Shown: positions 43,548-53,217 of the stretch, piece after piece
Layout: each line of letters opens with the position of its first letter
Position numbering within the stretch: the first letter of the stretch is position 1
DNA from: Gloeotrichia echinulata CP02
Lineage (GTDB): Bacteria; Cyanobacteriota; Cyanobacteriia; Cyanobacteriales; Nostocaceae
DNA: 64,000 nt
Direction of reading: 5' to 3'
Assembly (NCBI GenBank): GCA_038087035.1
Contig: CP051187.1
Coordinates: forward strand, 4,097,001-4,161,000
Made by a program: the position numbers and the translations under genes
Notes under the pieces: model-generated
What the model saw: the letters and a program-made list of their open reading frames with translations, nothing else
The model's database searches: none
Told to the model about the DNA's origin: nothing

Positions 43548-43574
43548 CTATAACTACACTATATGTAGTTATAG
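43548..43574. terminator. AT-rich perfect 11-bp hairpin after the DUF2993 gene
   Basis: CTATAACTACA, loop CTATA, TGTAGTTATAG. There is no strong T run, so it is either a weak terminator or a small palindrome repeat. Confidence 0.45.
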
Positions 43575-43696
43575 AGAAATTTTGGCAGGTACAACAACAT
43601 TATCAAACGAACGCTGCTGTATTGCCTCCATCCTGTCTAATATTCCTAAGTTTAGCCCTTAAGTTCCGGAAATACTCCCACAAGAGAACTATAGCA

Positions 43697-43914
43697 GGGG
43701 ACTGGGGACACTTCGACAAGCTCAGTGCATCGCTGGGGACTGGGGACACTTCGGCAAGCTCAGTGCATCGCTGGGGACACTTCGGCAAGCTCAGTGCATC
43801 GCTGGGGACACTTCGGCAAGCTCAGTGCATCGCTGGGGACACTTCGGCAAGCTCAGTGCATCGCTGGGGACACTTCGGCAAGCTCAGTGCATCGCTGGGG
43901 ACTGGGGACTGGGT
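43697..43914. repeat. Array of six 31-bp repeats
   Basis: The unit is GGGGACACTTCGGCAAGCTC followed by AGTGCATCGCT, six head-to-tail copies with extra GGGGACT units at the ends. The first copy has CTTCGAC and the other five CTTCGGC. There are no spacers, so it is not a CRISPR array. Sister array at 56817-57016. Confidence 0.95.
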
Positions 43915-44116
43915 TACAAGTCTGATTGTGTCTAGGTTTTATCATCAGTTAATGTCCTAAGCACTTTGGCGGTTGCTATAAGTACATTTGTCATAAATAA
44001 GGGTTAATCAACAGTAGCTGAAAAGCTAACAATTACTACCAATTAATCACTTATGCTCCGACGCCAAGTCATCTGCTATGAGTAACTACTTTGGCATTTG
44101 GCTGTAAAATACAATC

Positions 44117-45283
44117 ATGATACTAGGATTCAAGACACAACTGAAGGTAAACAAACAACAACGTCTACTACTGGCACAACACGCAGGAGTAGCCAGACAT
44201 GCGTGGAATCAAGGTTTAGCATTATGTCAACAGGTACTCATACATAATCGGACAAACCCTGATGAGAAAATTAAATTTCCTACAGCCATAGATTTACATA
44301 AATGGTTAGTAGCAGCAGTTAAATCTACCCATCCTTGGTATTATGAAGTATCTTAATGCGCTCCTCAGTACGCATTAAGATATTTGTCAGATGCCTTTAA
44401 ATCTTTTTTCAACAAAGTTAAAGGGTTTCCCAACTTCAAGAAAAAAGGTAGAAATGATTCTTTTACATTAGATGGTGCAATTCACATAGACCATAAGAAG
44501 ATAAGAGTTCCAGTAATTGGGTGGTTGAAAACCTATGAACTTTTACCGTTTGGATATAAACCAAAATCAGTCACAATCAGTAAACAAGCTAACAAGTGGT
44601 TTATTTCCTGGAAAATAGCATTAGAAACCAGCGAAACCCCTAAAAAGGAAGAATTTGTCGGAGTTGACTTAGGTATAAATCATCTAGCAATATTATCAAC
44701 AACAGAAGTATTTGATGGAGCAAAAAGTTATAAAAAGTCTGAGGAAAAACTAGCGAAAATGCAATACTTGAATCGGCATAAACAAGTGGGTTCAAGTAAT
44801 TATAGAAAAACACAAATAAAAATAGCCAGACTACACCAAAAAATAGCCAACATTCGGAAAGACACATTACATAAAATCACCACCTATATCAGCAAAAACC
44901 ACGCAGTCATAGGGATAGAAGATTTAAATGTATCAGGGATGTTAGCTAATGGTAAGTTGTCTAAAGCTATAGCTGATATGGGTTTTTATGAGTTTCGTCG
45001 TCAGTTAGAATACAAGACTCAACTATATGGGAGCAAGTTAGTCATTGTGGATAGATTTTATCCTAGTAGTAAAACTTGCTCTAGTTGTGGTGAGAAAAAA
45101 TCATCTTTGTCACTGTCTCAAAGAGTGTTCCAGTGTGATAACTGCGGTTTTGAGTGTAACAGAGATTTGAATGCTGCTATTAATTTAAGAAAAGAAGCGG
45201 TCAGATTGACCGTGTTAGCCTGTGGACTGGATAGTGCCGACACTTCCAGGTTGAAGCAGGAAGAAAAAGCGGACATTTGTTAG
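44117..45283 (+). pseudogene. tnpB: TnpB with a single in-frame stop codon
   Basis: 388 codons of a canonical IS200/IS605 TnpB broken only by TAA at 44354-44356. Codons before it read HPWYYEVS and after it CAPQYALRYLSDAFKSFF, all in one frame; the family usually has Lys at that place, so AAA to TAA is the likely change. The catalytic set is intact: GVDLGINHL (Asp), GIEDLNVSGM (Glu), CNRDLNAAINL (Asp), plus the zinc ribbon CSSCGEK...CDNCGFEC. No tnpA. The downstream part could restart at 44384, giving a 299-residue product that lacks the N-terminal RNA-binding region. Confidence 0.88.
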
Positions 45284-45397
45284 CATTTGTTAGCTTTTTT
45301 GGATCGGTTGAATTGACTGTTGTAGGCTGGGTTAAGGAACGAGACCTAACCTACGAAAAATCAAGTTCCGAAGCTTTTTGAGGGTAGCCCGATTAAT

Positions 45398-46288
45398 TCA
45401 TCTATCTGTTATGAGGGGTAACAAGAGTGTGACGAAATAGTAAACCAGGGGAGCGGTAAAAATATAACTATCAGTACGGTCTAATATTCCACCATGACCA
45501 GGAATCAACTGTCCTGAATCCTTTACTCCAGCATCACGCTTGAGCATTGACTCGGTGAGATCGCCTAAAAGACTGGCAATACCAATGACCAAGCCCAAGG
45601 CTAGACCCGTGAAGGGGAATTGTGGAAAATGAAGATAATAGGCTCCTGTTAGGGCGACAAATATGCTCGCCAGGACACCAAAGACAGCACCTTCAACAGT
45701 TTTTTTCGGGCTGATGTCAGACAGACGAGTTTTGCCGAAGAATTTGCCAACAATGTAAGCACCGATATCAGATGCCCAAATACAAAGAAAAGTCAACACC
45801 GTCGCCGTCAAGCCTTGTGGTAGAGAGGAGAAATTTCGTTGATCTAGAATATCTGTCCAGACTGTAGGCCAGTAACCACCGAAAGGTAGATTACTGGTGA
45901 GTGCGCTACCAAGCGATCGCAAGCGCACCCAATAACTTGACAAGTAACCTACATAAAATAGCCCCATAATCGAAGCCGAAATATCTGCTATCGTCGCCAT
46001 TTTCGGCTGAAACAACAGATAAAAACAAATACAAGTTCCAGCGATGGGCATCACAGCATCTGCTAAATTGCCATCAAGCGTACAAATAATCAGTAAGACA
46101 AGACTTGCAAATATGGTGGTTTTGGCAGCGGGAACTATGCCTCTGGCTCGCACCAAATTAAAATATTCCTGTTGCCCCAAAAAGACAACAATTGCGATCG
46201 CCACTGTAAAATACCAACCCCCCAAAAGGGTAGCAAACAAAGCCAGAGCGATCGCCACAATTCCACTAATAATCCGAGACCAAGGCAT
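45398..46288 (-). CDS. cdsA: Phosphatidate cytidylyltransferase
   Basis: 296 residues with about eight membrane helices. The CDP-diglyceride synthetase signature is complete near the C-terminus: SMLKRDAGVKDSGQLIPGHG followed by GILDR. It makes CDP-diacylglycerol for phosphatidylglycerol, an essential thylakoid lipid. It lies downstream of cbiT on the same strand, with 173 bases of repeat DNA between. Confidence 0.95.
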   Translation of the reverse strand: MPWSRIISGIVAIALALFATLLGGWYFTVAIAIVVFLGQQEYFNLVRARGIVPAAKTTIFASLVLLIICTLDGNLADAVMPIAGTCICFYLLFQPKMATIADISASIMGLFYVGYLSSYWVRLRSLGSALTSNLPFGGYWPTVWTDILDQRNFSSLPQGLTATVLTFLCIWASDIGAYIVGKFFGKTRLSDISPKKTVEGAVFGVLASIFVALTGAYYLHFPQFPFTGLALGLVIGIASLLGDLTESMLKRDAGVKDSGQLIPGHGGILDRTDSYIFTAPLVYYFVTLLLPLITDR

Positions 46289-46299
46289 AGAAGTATTAA

Positions 46300-46440
46300 G
46301 TATTGGGTATTGGGTATTGGGTCTTAGGTATTGGGGATTTGGAAACTTCTCCCCTAGTTTTTAGCTTCTAGTCCCCAGCGATGCACTGAGCGGTCGTTGT
46401 GTCCCCAGCGATGCACTGAGCGGTCGTTGTGTCCCTAATA
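46300..46440. repeat. Heptamers plus two copies of a 30-bp repeat variant
   Basis: TATTGGG-type heptamers are followed by two tandem copies of CCCCAGCGATGCACTGAGCG GTCGTTGTGT. The right half differs from the CTTGTCGAAG version elsewhere, so this is a divergent branch of the 31-bp family. Confidence 0.8.
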
Positions 46441-46461
46441 CCCAATCTAAAATCTATTGGA

Positions 46462-47064
46462 TTAGTCTAGTTTCTCACCACTGAGGATAAAAATGGGATC
46501 GACGGCGGTAAAGGTTTGAGAAAAACCGCGCACTTCCAAGCGATTGACCGCAGATTGGACTACTTCGATATTTATAGCTCTTAATTGGGCAAAGCTCTGG
46601 GAAATAGCATACAGACTTTCTAGATTAGCAGCTGTGGCGACTACTCTACCTGTTGGTGGCAAATAACCCCATACTGCTTGCAAGATTTCCTGGATGGGGC
46701 GTCCTCCCTCAAAACAAACGCGGTGAGGCGCTATTTTAATCTCATGTAAACAATCTGGGGCGCTACCTTCAATTATTTCAACATTGTTCACCTCAAAGCG
46801 ATCGCAGTTACGCCGGATCAGGTTGGCTACTTCTTCATCTCGTTCCACAGCAATAATCTGTCCTGCTGGACACATCAATCCTGCTTCTACAGGAATTGTA
46901 CCTGTCCCGGCGCCAATGTCCCACAACACTGAATCGGCTTTAAGTCGCAGTTGGGCGATCAGCAATAGCCGGACTTCTCGCTGACTAAAGGGAATTCCTG
47001 GTAAATGCTCGAATAATTCATCAGGAATACCAGGGGTAATGTAAGGCCAAAGTTGGGAGGGCAT
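46462..47064 (-). CDS. cbiT: Precorrin decarboxylating C15-methyltransferase CbiT
   Basis: 200 residues. SAM-binding motif I is VLWDIGAGTGTIPVEAGLMCP, with FEGGRPIQEILQAVWGYLPPTGRVVATAANLES as the CbiT-type core. PGIPDELFEHLPGIPFSQREVR is the N-terminal family feature. It methylates C15 and decarboxylates the acetate side chain in corrin synthesis. In many cyanobacteria CbiE and CbiT are one protein (CobL); here CbiT stands alone and no CbiE is in the window. Confidence 0.88.
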   Translation of the reverse strand: MPSQLWPYITPGIPDELFEHLPGIPFSQREVRLLLIAQLRLKADSVLWDIGAGTGTIPVEAGLMCPAGQIIAVERDEEVANLIRRNCDRFEVNNVEIIEGSAPDCLHEIKIAPHRVCFEGGRPIQEILQAVWGYLPPTGRVVATAANLESLYAISQSFAQLRAINIEVVQSAVNRLEVRGFSQTFTAVDPIFILSGEKLD

Positions 47065-47154
47065 AAAGTCACATAACTATACTAAAGATATCAGCTTGTT
47101 TAAGGGGAACAAGCTATAAAGTATAAAAAATTCCTCAAGGTAGCATTATAAGTA

Positions 47155-48198
47155 ATGATGATGAGTCAGGAAATATTCGCGAACCGCTACGAAGTTCAGC
47201 AGCAGTTAGGAAAAAAGGCTGGACGACGGACATTGTTAGCTAGAGATTTGCAAACCGAAGAATTAGTCATCATCAAGTTACTCAATTTTGGCAGTGATTT
47301 TGAATGGGATTCACTCAAGTTATTTGAACGGGAAGCCGAAACTTTAAAATCTTTATCACATCCTTTTATTCCTCGTTATTTAGATTATTTTGAAGTAAAT
47401 TCACCTAATACTAAAGGATTTGCGCTCATACAGACTTATATCCCCGCCCAAACTTTAGAGCAATACTTACAAGCTGGGCGGACTTTTACAGAAGCGGAAG
47501 TTAAACAGATAGCTTCATCGCTGTTAGAAATTCTCACCTACTTACATGGGCTACATCCCCCTGTAATTCATCGTGATATTAAGCCTAGCAATATTCTCTT
47601 GGGAAATCGCTCTGGCCATAGTGTCGGTCAAGTCTACTTGGTAGATTTTGGTTCGGTGCAGACTATTTTGGCTACAGAAGGCACAACTCGGACTGTAGTA
47701 GGAACCTATGGCTATATGCCACCAGAGCAATTTGGTGGTCGTACAGTTCCTGCTTCTGACCTTTATAGTTTAGGCGCAACCTTGATTTATTTGGTTACGG
47801 GTACTCACCCAGCAGACTTACCCCAAAAGGATTTACGCATTCAGTTTGAGCCAGGCGCTAACATCAGTAAGAGCTTGAGCAATTGGTTGGTGCGAATGAC
47901 TGAACCGAGTTTAGAGAAGCGTTTTAGTTCTGTGGATCAAGCAATCACAGCTTTAGATCAGCCGCACTTACCAACTACCACGGCTTTAACGACTAGCAAA
48001 CCGTTTGGGAGCAAAATTCAACTAACCAAAGACTGGGATTGTTTAGAAATTTTCATTCCCCCAGTTGGCTTTGAGCCGTCAATGGTGTTGATGGGTTTGT
48101 TTGCGATCGCCTGGAATTCTTTTATCTTATTCTGGACAATTGGCGCTCTTTCTGCTCCTTTTCCCGTCAATCTGGTTCTTGCGTACTTAACGTGCTAA
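47155..48198 (+). pseudogene. Ser/Thr protein kinase, 3 prime end truncated by a MITE
   Basis: 347 residues. The kinase domain is complete: Lys41 (VIIKLL), Glu60, HRDIKPSN (139-146), DFGS (164-167), GTYGYMPPEQ. A C-terminal region then begins: WDCLEIFIPPVGFEPSMVLMGLFAIAWNSFILFWTIGALSAPFPVN with one membrane helix. From residue 340 on (VLAYLTC and the stop) the codons come from the left end of MITE copy B. Related cyanobacterial kinases, as I recall them, continue well past this helix. The catalytic domain could still work, so it may be a shortened gene rather than a dead one. Confidence 0.75.
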
Positions 48199-48369
48199 AT
48201 TTTTAATTACAGTCGATAACTTTGTTTTAAAATCAAGGCTTACAGGCGCTTATAGCCAAAATTTTAATCATCAGACCTAAAAGGCAGTAAATAATGGCTG
48301 TCATCTTATCCCAGCAAGGAGTTCAAGCTTATTTTTCAACATATTTAGCACGCTAAGTACGCCAGAACC
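48174..48369. mobile_element. 196-bp MITE, copy B
   Basis: Inverted ends GGTTCTTGCGTACTTAACGT and GGTTCTGGCGTACTTAGCGT (complement of the right end) extend to about 27 bases with two mismatches. It is the reverse-oriented sister of the element at 36899-37094, with the same length and an alignable interior. It supplies the stop codon of the kinase gene. Confidence 0.85.
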
Positions 48370-48698
48370 GGATTTGAGTTTTTAAGGGATTACCAAGAAA
48401 TAAATTATTCCATCTTGTGGGGTGGACATCTTGTCCAGCCAAGGCTACGGTAAGTCCTATGAGTTCAGTTAAGAAAATTGTCGTAGGGGCACGGCACGAA
48501 TAAAATTGTCATTAGAAGAAAAAATTTTGGATGTTCCCGTAAGTGTATATCATTCGAGCCTAACATCCCTGTATTGAGCAATATTCTACTTTTATCGTGT
48601 ATAAACTGATTCAATGTTTGTTACAGATTAGCCCGCAAAGGCAGCAAAGCCTAAGCAATTCATTATAGTTAATGAAGAATGATTTAGAGGCACCTGAT
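48370..48698. other. Region between the MITE and tatA
   Basis: No gene, and no recognisable remainder of the kinase. A broken palindrome, GTAGGGGCACGGCACG, lies at 48483-48498. The tatA promoter should be here. Confidence 0.35.
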
Positions 48699-48869
48699 AT
48701 GTTTGGACTGGGATGGCCAGAAATTGCTATTATTGCTATAGTCGCTATTGTAATTTTCGGTCCGAAAAGAATTCCCGAAGTGGGCAATGCACTAGGCAAA
48801 ACCCTACGCGGTTTTAAAGAGGAACTGAAAAAGCCCAGCGACGAAATTAATCAGGAACAAGAAAAATAA
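48699..48869 (+). CDS. tatA: Twin-arginine translocase subunit TatA/E
   Basis: 56 residues from the ATG at 48699, with AGAGG 8 bases upstream; the frame is open 27 bases further. One membrane helix (GWPEIAIIAIVAIVIFGPKRIPE) and the amphipathic helix GNALGKTLRGFKEELKKPSDE give the classic TatA/E pattern with the FGPKRIPE hinge. It forms the Tat pore that exports folded proteins across the thylakoid or plasma membrane. tatC is not in the window. Confidence 0.93.
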   Translation: MFGLGWPEIAIIAIVAIVIFGPKRIPEVGNALGKTLRGFKEELKKPSDEINQEQEK

Positions 48870-48873
48870 TAGA

Positions 48874-48958
48874 CAAGGGTCAAGGGTCAAGGGTCAAAAA
48901 CTCTCCTATCTTGGACTCTTGACCTTGGACTGTTGACCTTGGACCCTTGACTTTTGAC
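48874..48958. terminator. Heptamer inverted repeat between convergent tatA and cphA
   Basis: GGGTCAA units (CAAGGGTCAAGGGTCAAAAA) face TTGACCTTGGACCCTTGACT on the other side of a short centre. It forms a long imperfect hairpin just between two converging stop codons, suited to end transcription from both sides. Confidence 0.55.
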
Positions 48959-51657
48959 TAAAGCAGTGTATTGATGACAGAGGATGTAATCCCATTTTGG
49001 GAATCGACCACAGTCGGGGTAGGATTTTGCGGCTGGATATCCTCTTTGACGCCACGCATTTTAATTAACTTAATGGCGCGGCTGACGCTTTCTGGCAAAA
49101 TTACTACCAGACCGTTAGCAGGAGCCATGTCTAGGCCTTTGTTAATTGCTTGGGTTTCATCGAGAATTGATTCAAATTTGGCATTTGGCTTAACTTGGCT
49201 AATGCCTTTAGTAATTAATTCAGCGGCGGAACCTCTGGGGCGTCCTCTGGTATCATCGTCTTCTTTGACGATAATGTAGTCAAAAATTTCTGCTGCTAGT
49301 TTGCCTAATGTGATAAAATCTTCGTCACGGCGATCACCAGGTCCGCCAACTACGCCGATCCGCGTCCCTGTAGTCCAGTTGCGGACAAAAGAACCCAAAG
49401 CTTCGTAACTAGCTGGGTTGTGGGCATAGTCTACTAAGGCGTGGTAGCTGCCTAAATTAAATAAATTCATCCGTCCCGGTGTTTGACTCACCGAAGCGCG
49501 GAAGGTCTTTAAGCCTGAACGAATTTGCTCAATGGTGACGTTTTGCACAAAAGCGGCTAAACTGGCTGCTAAGGCGTTGGCAATCATAAATGGTGCCCGT
49601 CCGCCCATTGTCAACGGTATTTGTTCGGCTTTTTCGATCCTGTGGGTCCAATCGCCTTTGACAATTGATAGATAGCCATTTTCGTATACTGCGGCTACTC
49701 CTCCCTTTTGGATGTGGCTTCGCACCAATTCCGAGTCGGGATTCATTGTAAAATAAGCAATATTCGCTTTGGTTTTTTCTGCCATTGCGGCGACTCGGCG
49801 ATCATCGGCGTTGAGGACTGCATACCCATCGGGGGATACAGCTTCGGCGACTACACTCTTGAGGTTAGCTAGCTGGTCGATAGTATCTATATCACCTATT
49901 CCCAAGTGGTCTGCAGCAACATTTAATACTACACCAACATTTGTGTATTCAAAGCCTAATCCAGAGCGGAGAATGCCTCCACGAGCCGTTTCTAATACGG
50001 CTACTTCTACAGTTGGGTCTTGCAGAATCACATGGGCACTTTGTGGTCCAGTATTATCTCCCGCTTCTACTAAGTAATCACCGATATATGTACCATCAGT
50101 AGTCGTATAGCCTACTACTTTACCAGTCTGTTTATAAATATGTGCTAACAGTCGGGTAGTGGTGGTTTTGCCATTGGTGCCCGTGACGCTGAGGATGGGA
50201 ATGCGGCTAGATTGTTCGTTAGGGAACAACATATCCATAACTGCGCCGGCGACATTGCGGGGGATACCTTGGCTGGGGGCGACGTGCATCCGGAAGCCTG
50301 GAGCAGCGTTGACTTCGACGATTACACCGTCTACTTCGCGCAGGGGGCGGCTAATGTCGGTAGTGACGATATCCATACCGGCGATGTCCAAACCAATAAT
50401 CTTGACTACCCGTTGTGCCAACCACAGGTTTTCTGGGTGGATTTCGTCGGTGCGGTCTACGGCAATACCGCCTGTACTCAAATTAGCTGTTGCCCGCAGG
50501 TAACAAATTGTGCCTTTAGGTGGCACGCTGTTGAGGGTGTAGCCTTGCCGTTCTAGTAGTTGGTAACTGGTGCGGTCGAGTTCAATTTTAGTGAGGACGT
50601 TATCATGTCCGTCGCCGCGATTGGGGTCTTGGTTTGTTTCCTCAATCAATTCGGAAATGCTGGATCTACCATTGCCAATAACGTGAGCGGGAACACGTTC
50701 AGCTACGGCGACTACTTTACCATCTACTACCAATACTCTATGGTCGCGCCCAACGTAATAACGTTCAACAATGATTGCGCGGGAAACTTGTCTGGCTGCT
50801 TCGTAGGCTGCTTCAGCTTCTTCCCACGTTCTGATATCGATAGTGATACCACGTCCGTGATTACCGTCTAAGGGCTTGATGACGATGGGATAACCGCCAA
50901 CGTACTGAATAGCTTCTTCCAAATCGTCCAAGAAGTTGATCACAGTACCTCTAGGTACTGGTACTCCAGCGGCGGCGAGGATGCGTTTGGTGGCTTCTTT
51001 GTCGCAAGCTAGTTCTACGCCGAGAATGCCGGTTTTGTCGGTCATTGTGGCTTGCATCCGCTTCTGGTGGACGCCGTAACCGAGCTGAATTAAAAAGCGT
51101 GCCCCTAGTTGCATCCAGGGAATGCCTCTTTTTTCTGCTTCTTTGATCAAAGCTTCTGTAGAAGGTCCCAAAGAAGAATCACGCCAAAAGTCTTTCAGGT
51201 CTTGAATATCTTGCTCTAGTTCTGCCTTGGGATAACGACCGCGATCAACAATGCTTTGGCACAAACGCACCGCTGCTCTACCAGCGTAGCGTCCCGCTTC
51301 CTCATTTAGGTACTCCATCACCACCTGGTAAATACCGGGTGTGGCAGTTTCACGGGTACGACCAAAGCCTACGTGCATACCAGCTAATTCCTGGAGTTCT
51401 AAAGCTACGTGTTCCACGATATGGCCAATCATGGTACCTTCACGGACGCGCATCAAAAAACCACCACGACAGCCAGGCGAACAATAGTGACCCTCCAGAC
51501 TTGGCAGCGCCTCTACTAATCCTTCATAAAAGCCAGGGATTTCATTTGAGGGCCTCTGGGCAAGGGTTTCTAAATCGAGGCGCATGACGATCAACTTGTG
51601 GCGTCGAATGCTCCAGTAGTTTGGGCCGCGTAAGGTCTGGATCTTGAGGATTCTCAT
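48958..51657 (-). CDS. cphA: Cyanophycin synthetase
   Basis: 899 residues from the ATG at 51657 (MRILKIQTLRGPNYWSIRRHKLIVMRLDLE, the family N-terminus). The central ATP-grasp domain (about 215-480) holds GGYPIVIKPLDGNHGRGITIDI. The C-terminal Mur-ligase-like domain has P-loop VTGTNGKTTTTRLLAH near residue 495 and GGPGDRRDEDF. It polymerises Asp and Arg into cyanophycin, the nitrogen store kept at heterocyst poles. It follows cphB by about 175 bases on the same strand. Confidence 0.97.
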   Translation of the reverse strand: MRILKIQTLRGPNYWSIRRHKLIVMRLDLETLAQRPSNEIPGFYEGLVEALPSLEGHYCSPGCRGGFLMRVREGTMIGHIVEHVALELQELAGMHVGFGRTRETATPGIYQVVMEYLNEEAGRYAGRAAVRLCQSIVDRGRYPKAELEQDIQDLKDFWRDSSLGPSTEALIKEAEKRGIPWMQLGARFLIQLGYGVHQKRMQATMTDKTGILGVELACDKEATKRILAAAGVPVPRGTVINFLDDLEEAIQYVGGYPIVIKPLDGNHGRGITIDIRTWEEAEAAYEAARQVSRAIIVERYYVGRDHRVLVVDGKVVAVAERVPAHVIGNGRSSISELIEETNQDPNRGDGHDNVLTKIELDRTSYQLLERQGYTLNSVPPKGTICYLRATANLSTGGIAVDRTDEIHPENLWLAQRVVKIIGLDIAGMDIVTTDISRPLREVDGVIVEVNAAPGFRMHVAPSQGIPRNVAGAVMDMLFPNEQSSRIPILSVTGTNGKTTTTRLLAHIYKQTGKVVGYTTTDGTYIGDYLVEAGDNTGPQSAHVILQDPTVEVAVLETARGGILRSGLGFEYTNVGVVLNVAADHLGIGDIDTIDQLANLKSVVAEAVSPDGYAVLNADDRRVAAMAEKTKANIAYFTMNPDSELVRSHIQKGGVAAVYENGYLSIVKGDWTHRIEKAEQIPLTMGGRAPFMIANALAASLAAFVQNVTIEQIRSGLKTFRASVSQTPGRMNLFNLGSYHALVDYAHNPASYEALGSFVRNWTTGTRIGVVGGPGDRRDEDFITLGKLAAEIFDYIIVKEDDDTRGRPRGSAAELITKGISQVKPNAKFESILDETQAINKGLDMAPANGLVVILPESVSRAIKLIKMRGVKEDIQPQNPTPTVVDSQNGITSSVINTLL

Positions 51658-51831
51658 GGGAATAGGTAGATGGAGATTCGGAACCAAAATTCTAGTTTCT
51701 TACTGGAATTGATCGCTAAACTGTTTATGGTGAACAGTTTTTTCTTTTTACATAGTATTCTGCTGATTTTTCTACCGCAGGAAGTAATAAATCAGCGATC
51801 AACTCAGTGTAACCTCAGATACTCTATTCCG

Positions 51832-52695
51832 TCAGCTGGAGATGCGGTGTACAGCGGGCAGTACAGTCCGCTGGTACAGGTGGAAGCGATCGCCATAGCT
51901 GAGGATATGTAGGCGTAAATTATGGACTGTTAGGGGTTCATCCGCACCTACGTGGGGTTCATTGGTGTGTGTAAGCTCAGTAGGATCAACAATCGTGACA
52001 CTACCTTTACCCATAACTTGTAGCCAACCATCGCGTTCAAACACAGCACATGTATCTTCATCAATCCCAATACCTAGGCGATCGGGATGGGCACAGATTG
52101 CACTAATTAATCGCCCCATGCGATTACGATTGTGAAAATGTTGGTCTACAATCACTTCGGGAATAAACCCCAAACCCGTTGCCATGTCTACTAGGGAACG
52201 ATTAGGGGTTTCACCACTACCACCACCAGCAATCATATGATGCCCCATGACTGCCGCTCCGGCGCTGGTGCCGGCTAAGGTAAGTTGCCCAGCCCGCACC
52301 CGCTGTCGAATAATTTCCATTGCTGGGGTGTCTGCCAACACGCCACAGAGGCGCAGTTGGTCTCCTCCTGTCAAGAATACCCCACTACAGGCTTCTAAGG
52401 ATGCTTTGATTTGGGGATTTTCGCACTGTTCCCGTTCGCGGATGTCTAAAATTTCAACCTTTTCAGCACCCATTTCTTCAAAAATGCGAATATAGCGACT
52501 ACCGATGATGGCGGGTTCGCGGGAGGCTGATGGAATAATTGTAATATAGGCCTTACTAGCACCAGCACGACCAAAAAAAGTTCTGAGGATATCGCGTCCA
52601 TGAACTTTATCTTCTGCGCCTCCGATAACCAGAACGGCGGTTTTAGTTGCTTGGGGTGTCCTCATTTCCAGCGATTTAGCTTTTAATTCCGGCAT
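51832..52695 (-). CDS. cphB: Cyanophycinase
   Basis: 287 residues from the ATG at 52695 with AGGAGA 9 bases upstream; the frame is open to 52737. Serine-peptidase S51 family: the nucleophile Ser is in LAGTSAGAAVMGHHMIAGGGS, preceded by GVFLTGGDQLRLCG, with QHFHNRNRMGRL after. It cleaves cyanophycin to beta-Asp-Arg dipeptides. The cphB-cphA order is the usual cyanobacterial operon. Confidence 0.95.
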   Translation of the reverse strand: MPELKAKSLEMRTPQATKTAVLVIGGAEDKVHGRDILRTFFGRAGASKAYITIIPSASREPAIIGSRYIRIFEEMGAEKVEILDIREREQCENPQIKASLEACSGVFLTGGDQLRLCGVLADTPAMEIIRQRVRAGQLTLAGTSAGAAVMGHHMIAGGGSGETPNRSLVDMATGLGFIPEVIVDQHFHNRNRMGRLISAICAHPDRLGIGIDEDTCAVFERDGWLQVMGKGSVTIVDPTELTHTNEPHVGADEPLTVHNLRLHILSYGDRFHLYQRTVLPAVHRISS

Positions 52696-52737
52696 TATTG
52701 TGTTTCTCCTGTCAACAACTTCAGGTGAATGTAACAA

Positions 52738-53217
52738 GGTTCAGCAGCCTAACTATTTTGGGGCTTCGGTTCTTTGGGAGGACACTGGTTGACCCACACG
52801 AGGCCTCAGTTCTCATGTGTCCGTTGTCCTCAAAGTTAAGTCCTTGTTTTTCACCTGTCCACTTTTCCCAGACTGGAAAAACAGTGCTTGGGGGGGCTAG
52901 GCTTACCATTATTTGGGATAGGGGGCGATGCTGCGCCCAACAGTGGGGGGAGCAGGTCTTGACACGCTTGGTTCTGAGGCTGGCTCGATGCATCCTGGAA
53001 GTTGTTAACTTGGTCAGATTATTAAATTAAATGTAGTTGTCACAATATTTAAACATAAATTAACTAATTAGAAAAACTTTTGATCCCACGACGCACCAAG
53101 ACGAATGGTAAGTTTAGATACTGTTGATCAAGTTTTACCCTAGTTTTAGCTCCTATTGGCTGGTTGTGTTGCTTAGACATTCAACTTTAAGATTAGTGTT
53201 CTCGAATACGAATAACT
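52738..53217. other. Divergent cphB / trmD promoter region
   Basis: 480 bases with no supported gene; two overlapping open frames lack ribosome sites and family features. A G-rich stretch is at 52888-52955. I see no GTA-N8-TAC site that I would call an NtcA box with confidence. Confidence 0.35.

Noticed and set aside
43697..43914. CRISPR-like regular repeats (also at 56817-57016)
   Set aside because: Units of 31 bases follow each other head to tail with no unique spacers and no cas genes nearby.
52698..53030. Two overlapping frames upstream of cphB
   Set aside because: No ribosome sites or homology; they fall in the divergent cphB-trmD promoter region.
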